Counted from the first letter of the stretch, positions 35,525 to 45,551 are shown. The stretch: 64,000 bases of DNA from Streptomyces sp. NBC_01255 (GCF_036226445.1 NZ_CP108474.1:6572001-6636000); one strand, 5' to 3'. Program-made: numbers and translations. Notes: generated by a model not told the origin, from the letters alone.

Positions 35525-35588
35525 AGGGTCCTCGTGCTCCGCACCGGTGTCCAGCTCTCGCCGACCCCTCAGGCCAGGGAGCCCAGGT

Positions 35589-36947
35589 ATGCGCCTGTAC
35601 GCCTCCACACCACCGCGCAGCACCCCCACCACCCCCTTCACCACCACCCGACTGACTCTCGTCCTCACCGCCGTCCTGCTGCTCGTCGGCGGCCTCCTGC
35701 TCGCCCACCCGGACCGGGCCGGCGCCGCGGCCGATCCGCTGATCTCCCAGGGCAGGCCGGCCACCTCCTCGTCCGTCGAGGACAGCACGTTCGGCCCGGA
35801 GAAGGCCTTCGACGGCGTCTCCACCACCCGCTGGGCCAGCGCCGAAGGCTCCGACCCCCAGTGGATCCGGGTCGACCTCGGCGCCAACGCCACCGTCTCC
35901 CGCGTCCGCCTCGTCTGGGAGGCCGCCTACGCCAAGGCCTACCGCGTCGAGATCTCCGAGGACGGCACCACCTGGACCCGCCTCGCCACCGAGACCGCCG
36001 GGAACGGCGGCACGGACGACTGGACAGGACTCACCGGCAAGGGCCGCCACCTCCGCGTCTACGGGACGGCACGCGGCACCTCGTACGGCTACTCCCTCTT
36101 CGCGGTCGAGGCCTACGGCACGACCGGCACCGCGCCCCCGCCCACCGGCGCCTTCACCGTCGTCGCGGCCGGGGACATCGCCGCCCAGTGCACGGCCTCC
36201 AGCAGCTCCTGCGCCCACCCCAAGACCGCCGCGCTGGCACAGCGGATCGCCCCGTCCTTCTACCTGACGATGGGCGACAACCAGTACGACGACGCCCTGC
36301 TCTCCGACTTCCGCGCCTACTACGACAAGACCTGGGGCGCCTTCAAGGCGAAGACGCGGCCGGTGCCCGGCAACCACGAGACCTACGACCCCGCGGGCTC
36401 GCTCGCCGGCTACAAGGCGTACTTCGGCGCGATCGCCTACCCCCAGGGCAAGCCCTACTACAGCTACGACCAGGGCAACTGGCACTTCGTCGCCCTCGAC
36501 TCCAACTCCTTCGACGACCCCGCCCAGATCCAGTGGCTGAAGGACGACCTCGCCCGCAACACCAAGGGCTGCCTCGCCGCCTACTTCCACCACCCCCTGT
36601 ACTCCTCCGGCGGCCACGGCAACGACCCCGTCTCCCGGCCGGTCTGGCAGATCCTGTACGGGGCCAAGGCCGACCTCGTCCTCAACGGACACGACCACCA
36701 CTACGAGCGGTTCGCCCCGCAGGACCCGAACGGGCGCGCCACCGCCGACGGCATCGTCGAGATCGTCGGGGGCATGGGCGGCGCCGACCCCTACGACATC
36801 GAGACGGTCCAGCCGAACAGCCAGAAGCGGATCAGCGGCCCGTACGGCGTCCTGAAACTGGACCTCACCGACACCACCTACACCTGGCAGTACGTCGGCA
36901 CCGACGACCAGGTGAAGGACTCCGGCCCGACCTACACCTGCCACTGA
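35589..36947 (+). CDS. Secreted metallophosphoesterase with F5/8 type C domain
   Basis: A 452-residue exported protein. The signal peptide (LTLVLTAVLLLVGGLLLAHPDRAGA) is followed by a discoidin-type carbohydrate-binding module (about 50-180; FDGVSTTRWASAEGSDPQWIRVDLG). Residues about 190-450 are a calcineurin-like phosphoesterase with the metal ligands GDI, MGDNQYDD, GNHE, YFHHPLYSSGGHGND and NGHDHHYER. It probably removes phosphate from a sugar-containing or surface-bound substrate outside the cell. ATG 35589 follows CAGGGAGCCCAGGT. Its stop overlaps the next start (TGATG). Confidence 0.92.
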   Translation: MRLYASTPPRSTPTTPFTTTRLTLVLTAVLLLVGGLLLAHPDRAGAAADPLISQGRPATSSSVEDSTFGPEKAFDGVSTTRWASAEGSDPQWIRVDLGANATVSRVRLVWEAAYAKAYRVEISEDGTTWTRLATETAGNGGTDDWTGLTGKGRHLRVYGTARGTSYGYSLFAVEAYGTTGTAPPPTGAFTVVAAGDIAAQCTASSSSCAHPKTAALAQRIAPSFYLTMGDNQYDDALLSDFRAYYDKTWGAFKAKTRPVPGNHETYDPAGSLAGYKAYFGAIAYPQGKPYYSYDQGNWHFVALDSNSFDDPAQIQWLKDDLARNTKGCLAAYFHHPLYSSGGHGNDPVSRPVWQILYGAKADLVLNGHDHHYERFAPQDPNGRATADGIVEIVGGMGGADPYDIETVQPNSQKRISGPYGVLKLDLTDTTYTWQYVGTDDQVKDSGPTYTCH

Positions 36948-38269
36948 TGTACCTCGCGACCACCGGTCGCCGCGGCGCGCCGCCCGCCCCCTCGCGGGGC
37001 AGGCGGCGCGTCCCGGGCACCGTCCCCGGCACCGTCCTCTCGCTCGGCGCGGTCAGCCTGGTCACCGACATCTCCTCCGAGATGGTGACCGCCGTGCTGC
37101 CGCTCTACCTCGTCGTCGGACTCGGCCTCTCCCCGCTCCAGTTCGGCCTGCTCGACGGGCTCTCCACCGGCGCCACCGCGCTCGTACGGATCCTCGGCGG
37201 CGCCACCGCCGACCGCGGAGGACGCCACAAACAGGTCGGGGGGCTCGGCTACGCCCTCTCGGCCTGTTCCCGCCTCGGCCTCCTCCTCGCGGGCGGCTCG
37301 GCCGGCGGGATCGCCGCCGCGCTCGCCGCCGACCGGCTCGGCAAGGGCGTCCGCACGGCCCCGCGCGACGCGCTCATCACCCTGCACAGCCCGCCGGACG
37401 AGCTGGGCCGCGCCTTCGGCACCCACCGTGCCATGGACACCACCGGAGCCCTCCTGGGCCCCCTGGCCGCCTTCGCCCTGCTGTGGGCCACGGCCGAGGC
37501 GTACGAGGCGGTCTTCGCCGTCAGCTTCTGCGTCGGGGTGTTCGGCGTCCTGCTGTGGGTGCTGCTGGTCCCGGGGCGTCGCGACACGGCGGCACGACGG
37601 CCCCGGGAGGCGCAGGCCGCCGAAGCGGCGCCACGCGCGCGTGGCGGGGTCTTCGCCGCGCTGCGCTCGCCCGCCTACCGGCGGATCCTCCTCTGCGCCG
37701 GGCTGCTCGGCGCCGCCACCGTCGGCGACGCCTTCCTGTACCTGCTGCTCCAGCGACGGCTCGAACTCGACGCCACCTGGTTCCCGTTCCTGCCGCTCGC
37801 CGCCGCCGGTGTCTATCTGCTGCTCGCCGTCCCGGCCGGCCGCCTCGCCGACCGCGTCGGGCGCCGCCGGCCCTTCCTGTACGGGCACGGGGCCCTGCTC
37901 CTCGCGTACGGACTGCTCCTCGCGCCCGTACCGGACGTCCTTCTCGTCGGGGGCGTCCTGGTGCTGATCGGCACCTTCTATGCGGCCACCGACGGCGTCC
38001 TGATGGCCCTGACCGGCCCCTTCCTCACCGAGGGGCGCCAGGCCGGCGGCCTCGCGCTCGTCCAGACCGCGCAGGCGCTGGCCCGGCTCGGCGCCGCCGT
38101 CGCGTTCGGCGCCGTCTGGACGGCGAGCGGGCCGGAGGCGGCACTCGTGGCGGCGCTCCTGGCCCTCGCCGCGGCCCTGTGCTGCGCCGCCCGAGTCCTG
38201 CCGGCCGCGAGTCCCGTGCCCGGCGGCGCTCTGCCTTCCGCCTCGTCCACGGCCCTCCGAGAGGACTGA
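36947..38269 (+). CDS. MFS transporter
   Basis: A 440-residue protein with about 12 membrane helices. ATADRGGRHKQVGG is the loop 2-3 motif of the major facilitator superfamily and GRLADRVGRRRPFLYG is the second-half repeat. The substrate is unknown; the start LVTDISSEMVTAVLPLYLVVGLGLSPLQFGLLDGL resembles a subgroup of unassigned MFS carriers. ATG 36947 overlaps the upstream stop, so it is coupled to the phosphoesterase and may import or export a compound linked to that enzyme. Confidence 0.88.
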   Translation: MYLATTGRRGAPPAPSRGRRRVPGTVPGTVLSLGAVSLVTDISSEMVTAVLPLYLVVGLGLSPLQFGLLDGLSTGATALVRILGGATADRGGRHKQVGGLGYALSACSRLGLLLAGGSAGGIAAALAADRLGKGVRTAPRDALITLHSPPDELGRAFGTHRAMDTTGALLGPLAAFALLWATAEAYEAVFAVSFCVGVFGVLLWVLLVPGRRDTAARRPREAQAAEAAPRARGGVFAALRSPAYRRILLCAGLLGAATVGDAFLYLLLQRRLELDATWFPFLPLAAAGVYLLLAVPAGRLADRVGRRRPFLYGHGALLLAYGLLLAPVPDVLLVGGVLVLIGTFYAATDGVLMALTGPFLTEGRQAGGLALVQTAQALARLGAAVAFGAVWTASGPEAALVAALLALAAALCCAARVLPAASPVPGGALPSASSTALRED

Positions 38270-38272
38270 CCC

Positions 38273-39271
38273 ATGCACGCCGTGACCGATGTCCGCCTGT
38301 CCCGCCACGCGCGCGTGTGGATCCTCGTCCTCGCCCTCGTCCTGCTGGGCGGCGGCGCGACCGCCTACACCCTGCGGGCGGCGTCCGGGCGGCAGGCCGG
38401 GACCACCGCGGCCCCCGTGGCCGGCTTCACCCTCGACGGGGGCCGCCCCGGCGCGCTCCACGTCAGGGACACCGCGACCGGGCGCGTCGCGCGCGTGGAC
38501 CCGACCGCGGCCGGCGGCCGGGTGGCCGACGGGCCCGCCTGCGACCGCTTCCACGCGGCCGGCGGCACCGCCCTCTGCCTCGTGCGCCGGCCGGGTGTCC
38601 CGGCCCGCTCGTACGCCCTCGTGCTCGACCGCCGGCTGCGCGAAGTGCGCCGTATCGCGCTCCCCGGCATCCCCAGCCGCGCCCGGGTCTCCGCCTCGGG
38701 GCGGATGCTCTCCTGGACGATGTTCGCGACCGGCGACTCCTACGCGCGCTCGTCCTTCTCCACCCGCACGTCGATCCTCGACCTGCGCACCGGGTACCTG
38801 GTCAAGAACATCGAGCTGATTCCGCTGACCCTCGGCGGACGCCGGTACCACGCCCCCGACGTCAACTACTGGGGCGTCTCCTTCGCCGCCGACGACAACC
38901 GCTTCTACGCCACCGTCTCGACGGACGGGCGTACTTATCTCGTCGAGGGCGACATGGCGAACTGGTCGGCCCGGACCCTGCGGGAGAACGTCGAATGCCC
39001 GTCGCTCTCCCCGGACGGAACCCGGATCGCCTTCAAGAAGCGGGTCTCCGAAGGCCCGCGCGAGCCGTGGCGGCTGTACGTGTACGACCTGCGCTCCGGG
39101 CGCGAGCACCCCGTCGCCGAGCGGCGCGGCATCGACGACCAGGCCCTGTGGACGGACCCGAAGACCCTCGCGTACGGATACGGGGGAGCGGTCTGGTCCG
39201 TACCGGCCGACGGCACGGGGGCGCCACGCCGGCTGGCGCGCGGGGCCTCGTCACCCGCCGTACCGCGCTGA
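38273..39271 (+). CDS. TolB-like beta-propeller protein, membrane anchored
   Basis: A 332-residue protein with an N-terminal membrane helix (about 14-35) and an external domain of WD40/TolB-type repeats, e.g. ECPSLSPDGTRIAFKKR and ...WRLYVYDLRSGREHPV. It starts three bases after the MFS gene and completes the operon. Possibly a binding or scaffold partner of the secreted enzyme; no direct evidence. Confidence 0.82.
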   Translation: MHAVTDVRLSRHARVWILVLALVLLGGGATAYTLRAASGRQAGTTAAPVAGFTLDGGRPGALHVRDTATGRVARVDPTAAGGRVADGPACDRFHAAGGTALCLVRRPGVPARSYALVLDRRLREVRRIALPGIPSRARVSASGRMLSWTMFATGDSYARSSFSTRTSILDLRTGYLVKNIELIPLTLGGRRYHAPDVNYWGVSFAADDNRFYATVSTDGRTYLVEGDMANWSARTLRENVECPSLSPDGTRIAFKKRVSEGPREPWRLYVYDLRSGREHPVAERRGIDDQALWTDPKTLAYGYGGAVWSVPADGTGAPRRLARGASSPAVPR

Positions 39272-39292
39272 CCGGCGTGCCCACCGGCCGAG

Positions 39293-39362
39293 CCCGGCTC
39301 AGGGCGGGACCGGTTCAGGGCAGGACCGGGCTCAGGGCGCGACCGGGTTCAGGGCGCGACCG
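39293..39362. repeat. Four 16-17-bp direct repeats
   Basis: Four imperfect copies of CCGGGTTCAGGGCGCGA lie head to tail between the TolB-like gene and the convergent MFS gene. The last copies run into the 3' end of the MFS gene and code its final residues and stop. Confidence 0.75.
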
Positions 39363-40680
39363 GATCCGACTTCCGGAGGGCGCCGCGGACCGCGAGCGCC
39401 GCCATCGGAAGCAGCAGACACGCGGCGATCGCGTTGAGCGGCCCGTAGCCCGCCTGCGAGACGATCAGGCCCGCCGCGAGCCCACCGACCCCGGCGGCGG
39501 TGTTCATGACGAAGTCGGAGAGACCCTGGACGGCCGCCCGCGCGGCCTGCGGCACCGAGTCGGTGAGCAGCGCCGAGCCGGACACAAGCCCGGCGGACCA
39601 GCCGAGGCCGAGGACGAAGAGACCGAGGGCCGTCTGGCCGTGGCTCGGCCCCGCCGTGCCCGCGATGAGCGCCGCCACGGCGGTCAGCCCGACGGCGAGT
39701 CCGATCACCGACAGCCGGCCCAGCCGGTCGGACAGCCAGCCCATCAGCGGCGAGAAGGCGTACATGCCCGCGATGTGCCCGCTGATCACGAGGCCGATCA
39801 GCTGGATGCCCGCGCCGTGATGGGTCAGCGCGATCGGGGTCATCGACATGATCGAGACCATCGCGGTGTGCGAGGCGGCGATGGTGACCAGGGCGAGCCG
39901 GGCCTGCGGCGACTCCCGTACCGCCCGCATCCCGGCGCGCAGGGAGCGGCCCTCCGGCTGCTCGCCCGCCCCGGGATCCGCGAGCGCGCGGGCGGTGAGG
40001 AGGGGGTCCGGGCGCAGCAGGAGCGCGACGACCGCCGCCGAGACGACGAAGACGCCGGCGGCCCAGACGAACGGGCCGGCCGTGGCGGGGATGCCCAGGC
40101 CGGACACGGTCTCCCCGGCGGGTGCGGCGATGTTCGGTCCGAGCACCGCCCCGATCGTGGTCGCCCACACCACGGTGGAGATGGCCCGGGCCCTGCGGTC
40201 GGGCTCGGCGAGGTCGGCGGCGGCGAACCGGGCGGCCAGGTTGGCCGAGGAGCCGGCGCCGAAGCCGACGAGCCCGACGAGGAGCAGGGGGAAGCTTTCG
40301 ACGACCGCGCCGAGCACCACCACCACGGCCCCCACTGCCCCGAGCAGGTACGCGAGGACGAGCCCCGCCCGGCGCCCCCGCGAGGCCATCAGCGCGGCCA
40401 GCGGCATGGCGAGCAGCGCGGGACCGGCGACCGACGCCGTGGAGGCGAGACCGGACAACGCTTCTGTCCCGCTGACCTCCTTGGCCAGCACGGCGGCGAG
40501 CGCGAAGCCGATGGCGATGCCGAGGCCGCCGAGGATCTGGGTGGCGATGAGGACGGCCTGGATCCGTCGGCGCAGCGCGGGCAGTTCGGCGGCGGTGACA
40601 GGGGCGGCTGTCTCGTCGGATACCGCGCCGGGTATCCCGCCGGGTGCGGTGACGTCAGGGGCGTCGGGGGTGTTGGTCAC
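39349..40680 (-). CDS. MFS transporter
   Basis: A 443-residue, 12-helix major facilitator with a hydrophilic first 35 residues. LMASRGRRAGLVLAYLLGAVG is the loop 2-3 region and LMGWLSDRLGRLSVIGL the 8-9 repeat. The family resembles drug/metabolite exporters; substrate unknown. GTG 40680. The C-terminus is coded by the direct repeats described above, so its length could drift. Confidence 0.88.
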   Translation of the reverse strand: MTNTPDAPDVTAPGGIPGAVSDETAAPVTAAELPALRRRIQAVLIATQILGGLGIAIGFALAAVLAKEVSGTEALSGLASTASVAGPALLAMPLAALMASRGRRAGLVLAYLLGAVGAVVVVLGAVVESFPLLLVGLVGFGAGSSANLAARFAAADLAEPDRRARAISTVVWATTIGAVLGPNIAAPAGETVSGLGIPATAGPFVWAAGVFVVSAAVVALLLRPDPLLTARALADPGAGEQPEGRSLRAGMRAVRESPQARLALVTIAASHTAMVSIMSMTPIALTHHGAGIQLIGLVISGHIAGMYAFSPLMGWLSDRLGRLSVIGLAVGLTAVAALIAGTAGPSHGQTALGLFVLGLGWSAGLVSGSALLTDSVPQAARAAVQGLSDFVMNTAAGVGGLAAGLIVSQAGYGPLNAIAACLLLPMAALAVRGALRKSDPVAP

Positions 40681-40724
40681 TTACGTGAGTGTGCCAGTCG
40701 TCCCATCCGATGGGAACGCCCCCC

Positions 40725-41291
40725 TCAGAACAGCGGCGCGGGCAGCACACCCTCCAGTGCCAGTAGCTGCCGCTTGGTCTCCAGACCGCCCCCGAACCCC
40801 CCGAGCCCGCCGTCGCTCTCCACCACACGGTGGCACGGCACCACCACCGGCAGCGGATTGGCGCCCATCGCCGCGCCGACCGCCTGGGCCGCGCCCGGCT
40901 GCCCCACGCGCCGCGCCAGCTCCCCGTACCCCACGACCGTGCCGTACGGGACGCCGGTCGCCAGCTCGCGCAGCACCTGCCGGTGGAAGCCTGACGTCAG
41001 GCTCCAGTCCAGGGGCAGGTCGAAGGCGCGCGGGTCGCCCGCGAAGTACGCGTCGAACCGGCGTATCGCCTCGGCGAGCAACCCCGAGGCGCTCTCCACC
41101 GGCTCCACCCCGAACCGCCCGCCCAAGCGGTCGAGCATCTGCACCCGCCGCGCCGCGTCGGCGTGGAACTCGACCCGCACCAGGCCCCGCCCGGTCGCGG
41201 CGAGGAAGAGCGGACCGATGTCGCTCTCCACGACCGTCCACTCCACCGCGACGGCCGGCTCGCCGCCCGTCGGCTCCGCTTCGATGTCCAT
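40725..41291 (-). CDS. ogt: Methylated-DNA--[protein]-cysteine S-methyltransferase
   Basis: A 188-residue suicide repair protein that takes the alkyl group from O6-alkylguanine onto its own cysteine. The active site is VVVPCHRVV (Cys153), preceded by the helix-turn-helix GTVVGYGELARRVGQPGAAQAVGAAMGANPLP. The C-terminal LALEG is also typical. ATG 41291 gives the usual Ogt length; the in-frame upstream ATG at 41351 is less likely. It adds direct reversal repair to a window rich in excision repair genes. Confidence 0.92.
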   Translation of the reverse strand: MDIEAEPTGGEPAVAVEWTVVESDIGPLFLAATGRGLVRVEFHADAARRVQMLDRLGGRFGVEPVESASGLLAEAIRRFDAYFAGDPRAFDLPLDWSLTSGFHRQVLRELATGVPYGTVVGYGELARRVGQPGAAQAVGAAMGANPLPVVVPCHRVVESDGGLGGFGGGLETKRQLLALEGVLPAPLF

Positions 41292-41465
41292 GCCGCCCAC
41301 GGTACGACCCGCCACTGACAGCCCGACCGGAACAGGCCCCGCGACGGTCACGAAGAGGCCGCCGAGCCGCCGTCCAGATCACGGACCGGTCTCGCTCCGG
41401 TCTCACGAGCAGAAATTCCCCGGTCGCGTGGTCGTGAGGCCCCCGGCGCGCCATAATCTCGCCCC

Positions 41466-41477
41466 GGTAGTACTACC
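41466..41477. promoter_or_regulatory. Palindrome GGTAGTACTACC ahead of the MHYT gene
   Basis: A perfect 12-base dyad, 56 bases before the start codon and just downstream of a CATAAT box (41452-41457). Its place near the expected transcription start suggests an operator. The 242-base gap holds nothing else recognised. Confidence 0.4.
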
Positions 41478-41533
41478 CAGCGGTACCGACTGTTTTCGGA
41501 CGACGTGGCACCAGGGGTGGAGGACATACGCTC

Positions 41534-42433
41534 ATGCAGGGCACGGTCGACGGATTCAGCTACGGGCTCGTCACTCCGGTGGCCGCTTTCATCATGGCCT
41601 GCCTCGGCGGCGCCCTCGGTCTGAGGTGCACCACCAGGTCGCTCCGCCACCGTGACACCTTCAAGGCCGGATGGCTCGCCCTCGGCGCCACCTCCATAGG
41701 CACGGGCATCTGGACGATGCACTTCATCGCCATGATGGGCTTCTCGGTCCAGCAGGCGCCCATCACCTACGACCGCCCCCTCACCTTCGCCAGCCTGGGC
41801 GTCGCCGTCCTCATGGTCGGCATCGGGATCTTCATCGTGGGGTACCGCGGGGCGACCGCCCTCACGCTCGTCACCGGCGGCACGATCACCGGCCTCGGCG
41901 TCGCCACGATGCACTACCTCGGCATGGCGGGCATGCGCCTCCACGGCCGCGTCGAGTACGACACGGTCACCGTCGCCCTGTCCGTCGTCATCGCCGTCGT
42001 GGCCGCCACCGCGGCCCTCTGGGCGGCCGTTTCCGTACATGGGTTTCTGGCCAGCCTCGGTGCGAGCCTGGTGATGGGCGGAGCCGTCAGTGGTATGCAC
42101 TACACCGCCATGGCGGCCGTCAGCGTCCACCTCCAGGGCGGCCACGTCCCCGCCGGCACCGGTGACACCGCGACCTCGCTCCTCCTGCCGATGCTGATCG
42201 GCCCGGCGGTCTTCCTCATCCTTGCCGCCGTGGTCGTCATGTTCGACCCGCTGCTCGTGATGGGCGACCCGGACTGGCAGCGGCCCGCCGCGCAGAGCGT
42301 GCACCGCCCCGGCGTGCCCGCCCCGCGCCATGTGCCGTCCTACGGCGAGCCCGCCAACTGGACGGCCCGCCCCGCGGGCCGCGCCGCCCGCAGGAGCGTC
42401 CACCGCGGCGGCCACCGCTCCCAGGACTGGTGA
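41534..42433 (+). CDS. MHYT-domain integral membrane sensor
   Basis: A 299-residue protein with seven predicted membrane helices and three MHYT-type motifs: MHFIAM, MHYLGM and MHYTAM. In this family the His/Met residues are proposed to bind copper and sense oxygen, CO or NO. There is no attached GGDEF or EAL output domain; the cytosolic tail is short and Arg/His-rich. Its signalling partner is therefore unknown. Confidence 0.92.
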   Translation: MQGTVDGFSYGLVTPVAAFIMACLGGALGLRCTTRSLRHRDTFKAGWLALGATSIGTGIWTMHFIAMMGFSVQQAPITYDRPLTFASLGVAVLMVGIGIFIVGYRGATALTLVTGGTITGLGVATMHYLGMAGMRLHGRVEYDTVTVALSVVIAVVAATAALWAAVSVHGFLASLGASLVMGGAVSGMHYTAMAAVSVHLQGGHVPAGTGDTATSLLLPMLIGPAVFLILAAVVVMFDPLLVMGDPDWQRPAAQSVHRPGVPAPRHVPSYGEPANWTARPAGRAARRSVHRGGHRSQDW

Positions 42434-42550
42434 GCAGGACACCTTCGGGGCTCCTTCGGGACACCCGTCGGGACACCTTCGGGACGTCTTCGGAGAGGGC
42501 GGTGAGCCGATCACCGCCCGAGTGTCAGTGCCGGGTCGTACGGTGGTTCC

Positions 42551-44689
42551 ATGCGGCCCGTTTCCAAGATCGAACGTTCGGTGGCGCCCTTCGAGGTCGT
42601 CAGCTCCTACCAGCCCAGCGGCGACCAGCCGACGGCCATCGCCGACCTCGAGCGGCGCATCCGCGCGGGCGAGAAGGACGTCGTGCTCCTCGGCGCCACC
42701 GGCACCGGCAAGTCGGCCACCACCGCCTGGATGATCGAGAAGCTCCAGCGCCCCACCCTGGTGATGGCGCCGAACAAGACCCTGGCCGCCCAGCTGGCGA
42801 ACGAGTTCCGCGAACTCCTGCCGAACAACGCGGTCGAGTACTTCGTCTCGTACTACGACTACTACCAGCCCGAGGCGTACGTCCCCCAGTCGGACACGTA
42901 CATCGAGAAGGACTCCTCCATCAACGAGGAGGTGGAGCGGCTCCGCCACTCCGCGACGAACTCCCTGCTCACCCGCAGGGACGTCATCGTGGTCGCCTCC
43001 GTCTCCTGCATCTACGGCCTCGGCACGCCCCAGGAGTACGTGGACCGGATGGTCCCGCTCAAGGTCGGCGAGGAGATGGACCGCGACCAGCTGCTCCGCC
43101 GCTTCGTCGACATCCAGTACACCCGCAACGACCTGGCGTTCACCCGCGGCACCTTCCGGGTCCGCGGCGACACCATCGAGATCTTCCCGGTGTACGAGGA
43201 GCTGGCCGTCCGCATCGAGATGTTCGGCGACGAGATCGAGGCGCTCTCCACCCTCCACCCGCTCACCGGCGAGATCATCAGCGAGGACCGCGAGCTGTAC
43301 GTCTTCCCCGCCAGCCACTACGTCGCGGGCCCCGAGCGGATGGAGCGGGCGGTCAACGACATCGAGCGCGAGCTGGAGATCCGCCTCGCCGAGCTCGACA
43401 AGCAGGGCAAGCACCTGGAGTCCCAGCGCCTGCGCATGCGGACCACGTACGACATCGAGATGATGCGGCAGATCGGCTCCTGCTCCGGCATCGAGAACTA
43501 CTCGATGCACTTCGACGGCCGCGACCCCGGCTCCGCGCCGAACACCCTCATCGACTACTTTCCCGAGGACTTCCTGCTCGTCATCGACGAGTCGCACGTC
43601 ACCGTGCCGCAGATCGGCGCCATGTACGAGGGCGACGCCTCCCGTAAGCGGACCCTCGTCGACCACGGCTTCCGGCTCCCGTCCGCCCTCGACAACCGCC
43701 CGCTGAAGTGGGAGGAGTTCCAGAAGCGGATCGGCCAGACCGTCTACCTCTCGGCGACCCCGGGCACATACGAACTCTCCCGCGGCGACGGCTTCGTCGA
43801 GCAGATCATCCGCCCCACCGGGCTCGTCGACCCCGAGGTCGTCGTCAAGCCGACCGAGGGCCAGATCGACGACCTCGTCCACGAGATCCGGCTGCGCACG
43901 GAGAAGGACGAGCGGGTCCTCGTCACCACCCTCACCAAGAAGATGGCCGAGGACCTCACCGACTACTTCCTGGAGCTCGGCATCCAGGTGCGCTACCTCC
44001 ACAGCGACGTCGACACGCTGCGCCGCATCGAGCTGCTGCGCGAGCTGCGCGCCGGCGAGTACGACGTCCTCGTCGGCATCAACCTCCTCCGGGAGGGACT
44101 CGACCTTCCCGAGGTCTCCCTCGTCGCCATCCTCGACGCCGACAAGCAGGGCTTCCTGCGCTCCGGGACCTCCCTCATCCAGACCATCGGCCGTGCCGCG
44201 CGAAACGTCTCGGGCCAGGTCCACATGTACGCGGACCGGATCACCCCGGCGATGGAGCAGGCCATCGACGAGACCAACCGGCGCCGCGAGAAGCAGGTCG
44301 CGTACAACACGGCCCACGGCATCGACCCGCAGCCGCTGCGCAAGAAGATCAACGACATCGTGGCGACGATCGCCCGCGAGGAGGTCGACACCGAGGAGCT
44401 CCTCGGCAGCGGCTACCGCCAGGAGAAGGAGGGGAAGGCAGCCAAGGCGCCCGTCCCCTCGCTCGCCGCGCACGGCTCCAAGAGCCGGGGCAAGGGCGGC
44501 AAGCCCGGATCCACCGTCGAGCTCGGCGACCGGCCGGCCACCGAACTGGCCGCGATCATCGAGGAGATGACCGACCGGATGCGCGCCGCCGCCGCCGAGC
44601 TGCAGTTCGAGGTGGCGGCCCGGCTCCGCGACGAAGTGGGAGAGCTGAAGAAGGAGTTGCGCCAGATGAAGGAGGCGGGTCTCGCCTGA
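42551..44689 (+). CDS. uvrB: Excinuclease ABC subunit B
   Basis: A 712-residue nucleotide-excision-repair helicase. Walker [14 protein letters not shown] lies near residue 48, the beta-hairpin [13 protein letters not shown] near 100, DEAH-type box [13 protein letters not shown] near 345, and motif [11 protein letters not shown] in the 540s. The C-terminal UVR motif ([32 protein letters not shown]) contacts UvrC. UvrA loads UvrB at the lesion, and UvrC then incises. The gene lies 117 bases after the MHYT gene and a hairpin follows. No LexA-like box was found upstream. Confidence 0.98.
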   Translation: MRPVSKIERSVAPFEVVSSYQPSGDQPTAIADLERRIRAGEKDVVLLGATGTGKSATTAWMIEKLQRPTLVMAPNKTLAAQLANEFRELLPNNAVEYFVSYYDYYQPEAYVPQSDTYIEKDSSINEEVERLRHSATNSLLTRRDVIVVASVSCIYGLGTPQEYVDRMVPLKVGEEMDRDQLLRRFVDIQYTRNDLAFTRGTFRVRGDTIEIFPVYEELAVRIEMFGDEIEALSTLHPLTGEIISEDRELYVFPASHYVAGPERMERAVNDIERELEIRLAELDKQGKHLESQRLRMRTTYDIEMMRQIGSCSGIENYSMHFDGRDPGSAPNTLIDYFPEDFLLVIDESHVTVPQIGAMYEGDASRKRTLVDHGFRLPSALDNRPLKWEEFQKRIGQTVYLSATPGTYELSRGDGFVEQIIRPTGLVDPEVVVKPTEGQIDDLVHEIRLRTEKDERVLVTTLTKKMAEDLTDYFLELGIQVRYLHSDVDTLRRIELLRELRAGEYDVLVGINLLREGLDLPEVSLVAILDADKQGFLRSGTSLIQTIGRAARNVSGQVHMYADRITPAMEQAIDETNRRREKQVAYNTAHGIDPQPLRKKINDIVATIAREEVDTEELLGSGYRQEKEGKAAKAPVPSLAAHGSKSRGKGGKPGSTVELGDRPATELAAIIEEMTDRMRAAAAELQFEVAARLRDEVGELKKELRQMKEAGLA

Positions 44690-44695
44690 CCGGTG

Positions 44696-44736
44696 GCGGT
44701 CCGGTGTGTTGCAAGACCGACACAAATCCGGACCGC
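44696..44736 (+). terminator. Hairpin after uvrB
   Basis: GCGGTCCGG and CCGGACCGC pair perfectly, and inside them TGTGT pairs with ACACA, giving an interrupted stem of 14 pairs. It starts seven bases after the uvrB stop and is probably its terminator. Confidence 0.65.
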
Positions 44737-44828
44737 GGCGCTGCGGTGTCAGTACCTCTGCGTAGGGTGCTGGACAACCGCACGCACCGGACAGCGGGCG
44801 CGGGGAACGCAACGAGAGGGGCAAGCGC

Positions 44829-45407
44829 GTGACGGTCAACATGACCAAGGGTCAGGCCATCAGCCTGGAGAAGCAGGGCGGAGGCAGCCTCAGCCAGGTG
44901 CGGATGGGGCTCGGCTGGCAGGCGGCACCGCGCCGCGGTCTCTTCGGCAAGCGCACGCAGGAGATCGACCTGGACGCCTCGGCCGTCCTCTTCGCGGACA
45001 AGCAGCCGGTCGACGTGGTCTTCTTCCGTCACCTGGTCAGCGACGACGGCTCGGTCAAGCACACCGGTGACAACCTCGTCGGCGGCGCGGGCCAGGGCGG
45101 GGACGACGAGGCGATCCTCGTCGACCTCCAGCGGGTCCCGGTCCACATCGACACGATCGTCTTCACCGTGAACTCCTTCACCGGTCAGACGTTCCAGGAG
45201 GTGCAGAACGCCTTCTGCCGGATCGTCGACGAGACGAACGGCCAGGAGCTCGCGCGCTACACCCTCGACGGCGGTGGCAACTACACCGCGCAGATCATGG
45301 CGAAGGTGCACCGGGCCGGCTCCGGCTGGCAGATGACCGCCCTGGGCAACCCGGCCAACGGCCGGACGTTCCAGGACCTGATGCCCGCGATCCTGCCGCA
45401 CCTGTAG
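44829..45407 (+). CDS. TerD-family protein
   Basis: A 192-residue TerD/CABP-type domain protein of standard length. Family blocks: KGQAISLEKQGG at the start, EIDLDASAVLFADKQPVDVVFFRHLVSDDGSVKHTGDNLVGG with its Asp-rich Ca2+-binding loop, and VFTVNSFTGQTFQEVQNAFCRI. TerD proteins take part in tellurite and general envelope stress resistance; in Streptomyces they also affect differentiation. GTG 44829 gives MTVNMTKG, the expected start. Confidence 0.95.
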   Translation: MTVNMTKGQAISLEKQGGGSLSQVRMGLGWQAAPRRGLFGKRTQEIDLDASAVLFADKQPVDVVFFRHLVSDDGSVKHTGDNLVGGAGQGGDDEAILVDLQRVPVHIDTIVFTVNSFTGQTFQEVQNAFCRIVDETNGQELARYTLDGGGNYTAQIMAKVHRAGSGWQMTALGNPANGRTFQDLMPAILPHL

Positions 45408-45431
45408 GCAGGGCGGCGCAGGACGGCACCC

Positions 45432-45466
45432 ACAGCTCCCGGAGGCAGCAGGCCGCCGGGAGCTGT
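45432..45466 (+). terminator. Hairpin between the two ter genes
   Basis: ACAGCTCCCGG and CCGGGAGCTGT form a perfect 11-base stem with a 13-base loop, 24 bases after terD. It may terminate part of the transcripts and so lower expression of the second gene. The following 85 bases are rich in CACCACCGC repeats. Confidence 0.7.
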
Positions 45467-45551
45467 CCCGCACCACCGCGCACGGCACCACCGCACCACC
45501 GCACGTACGTCCGCACCATTCGTACCGGGAACCGCTGAGGGGACAGAGCCG

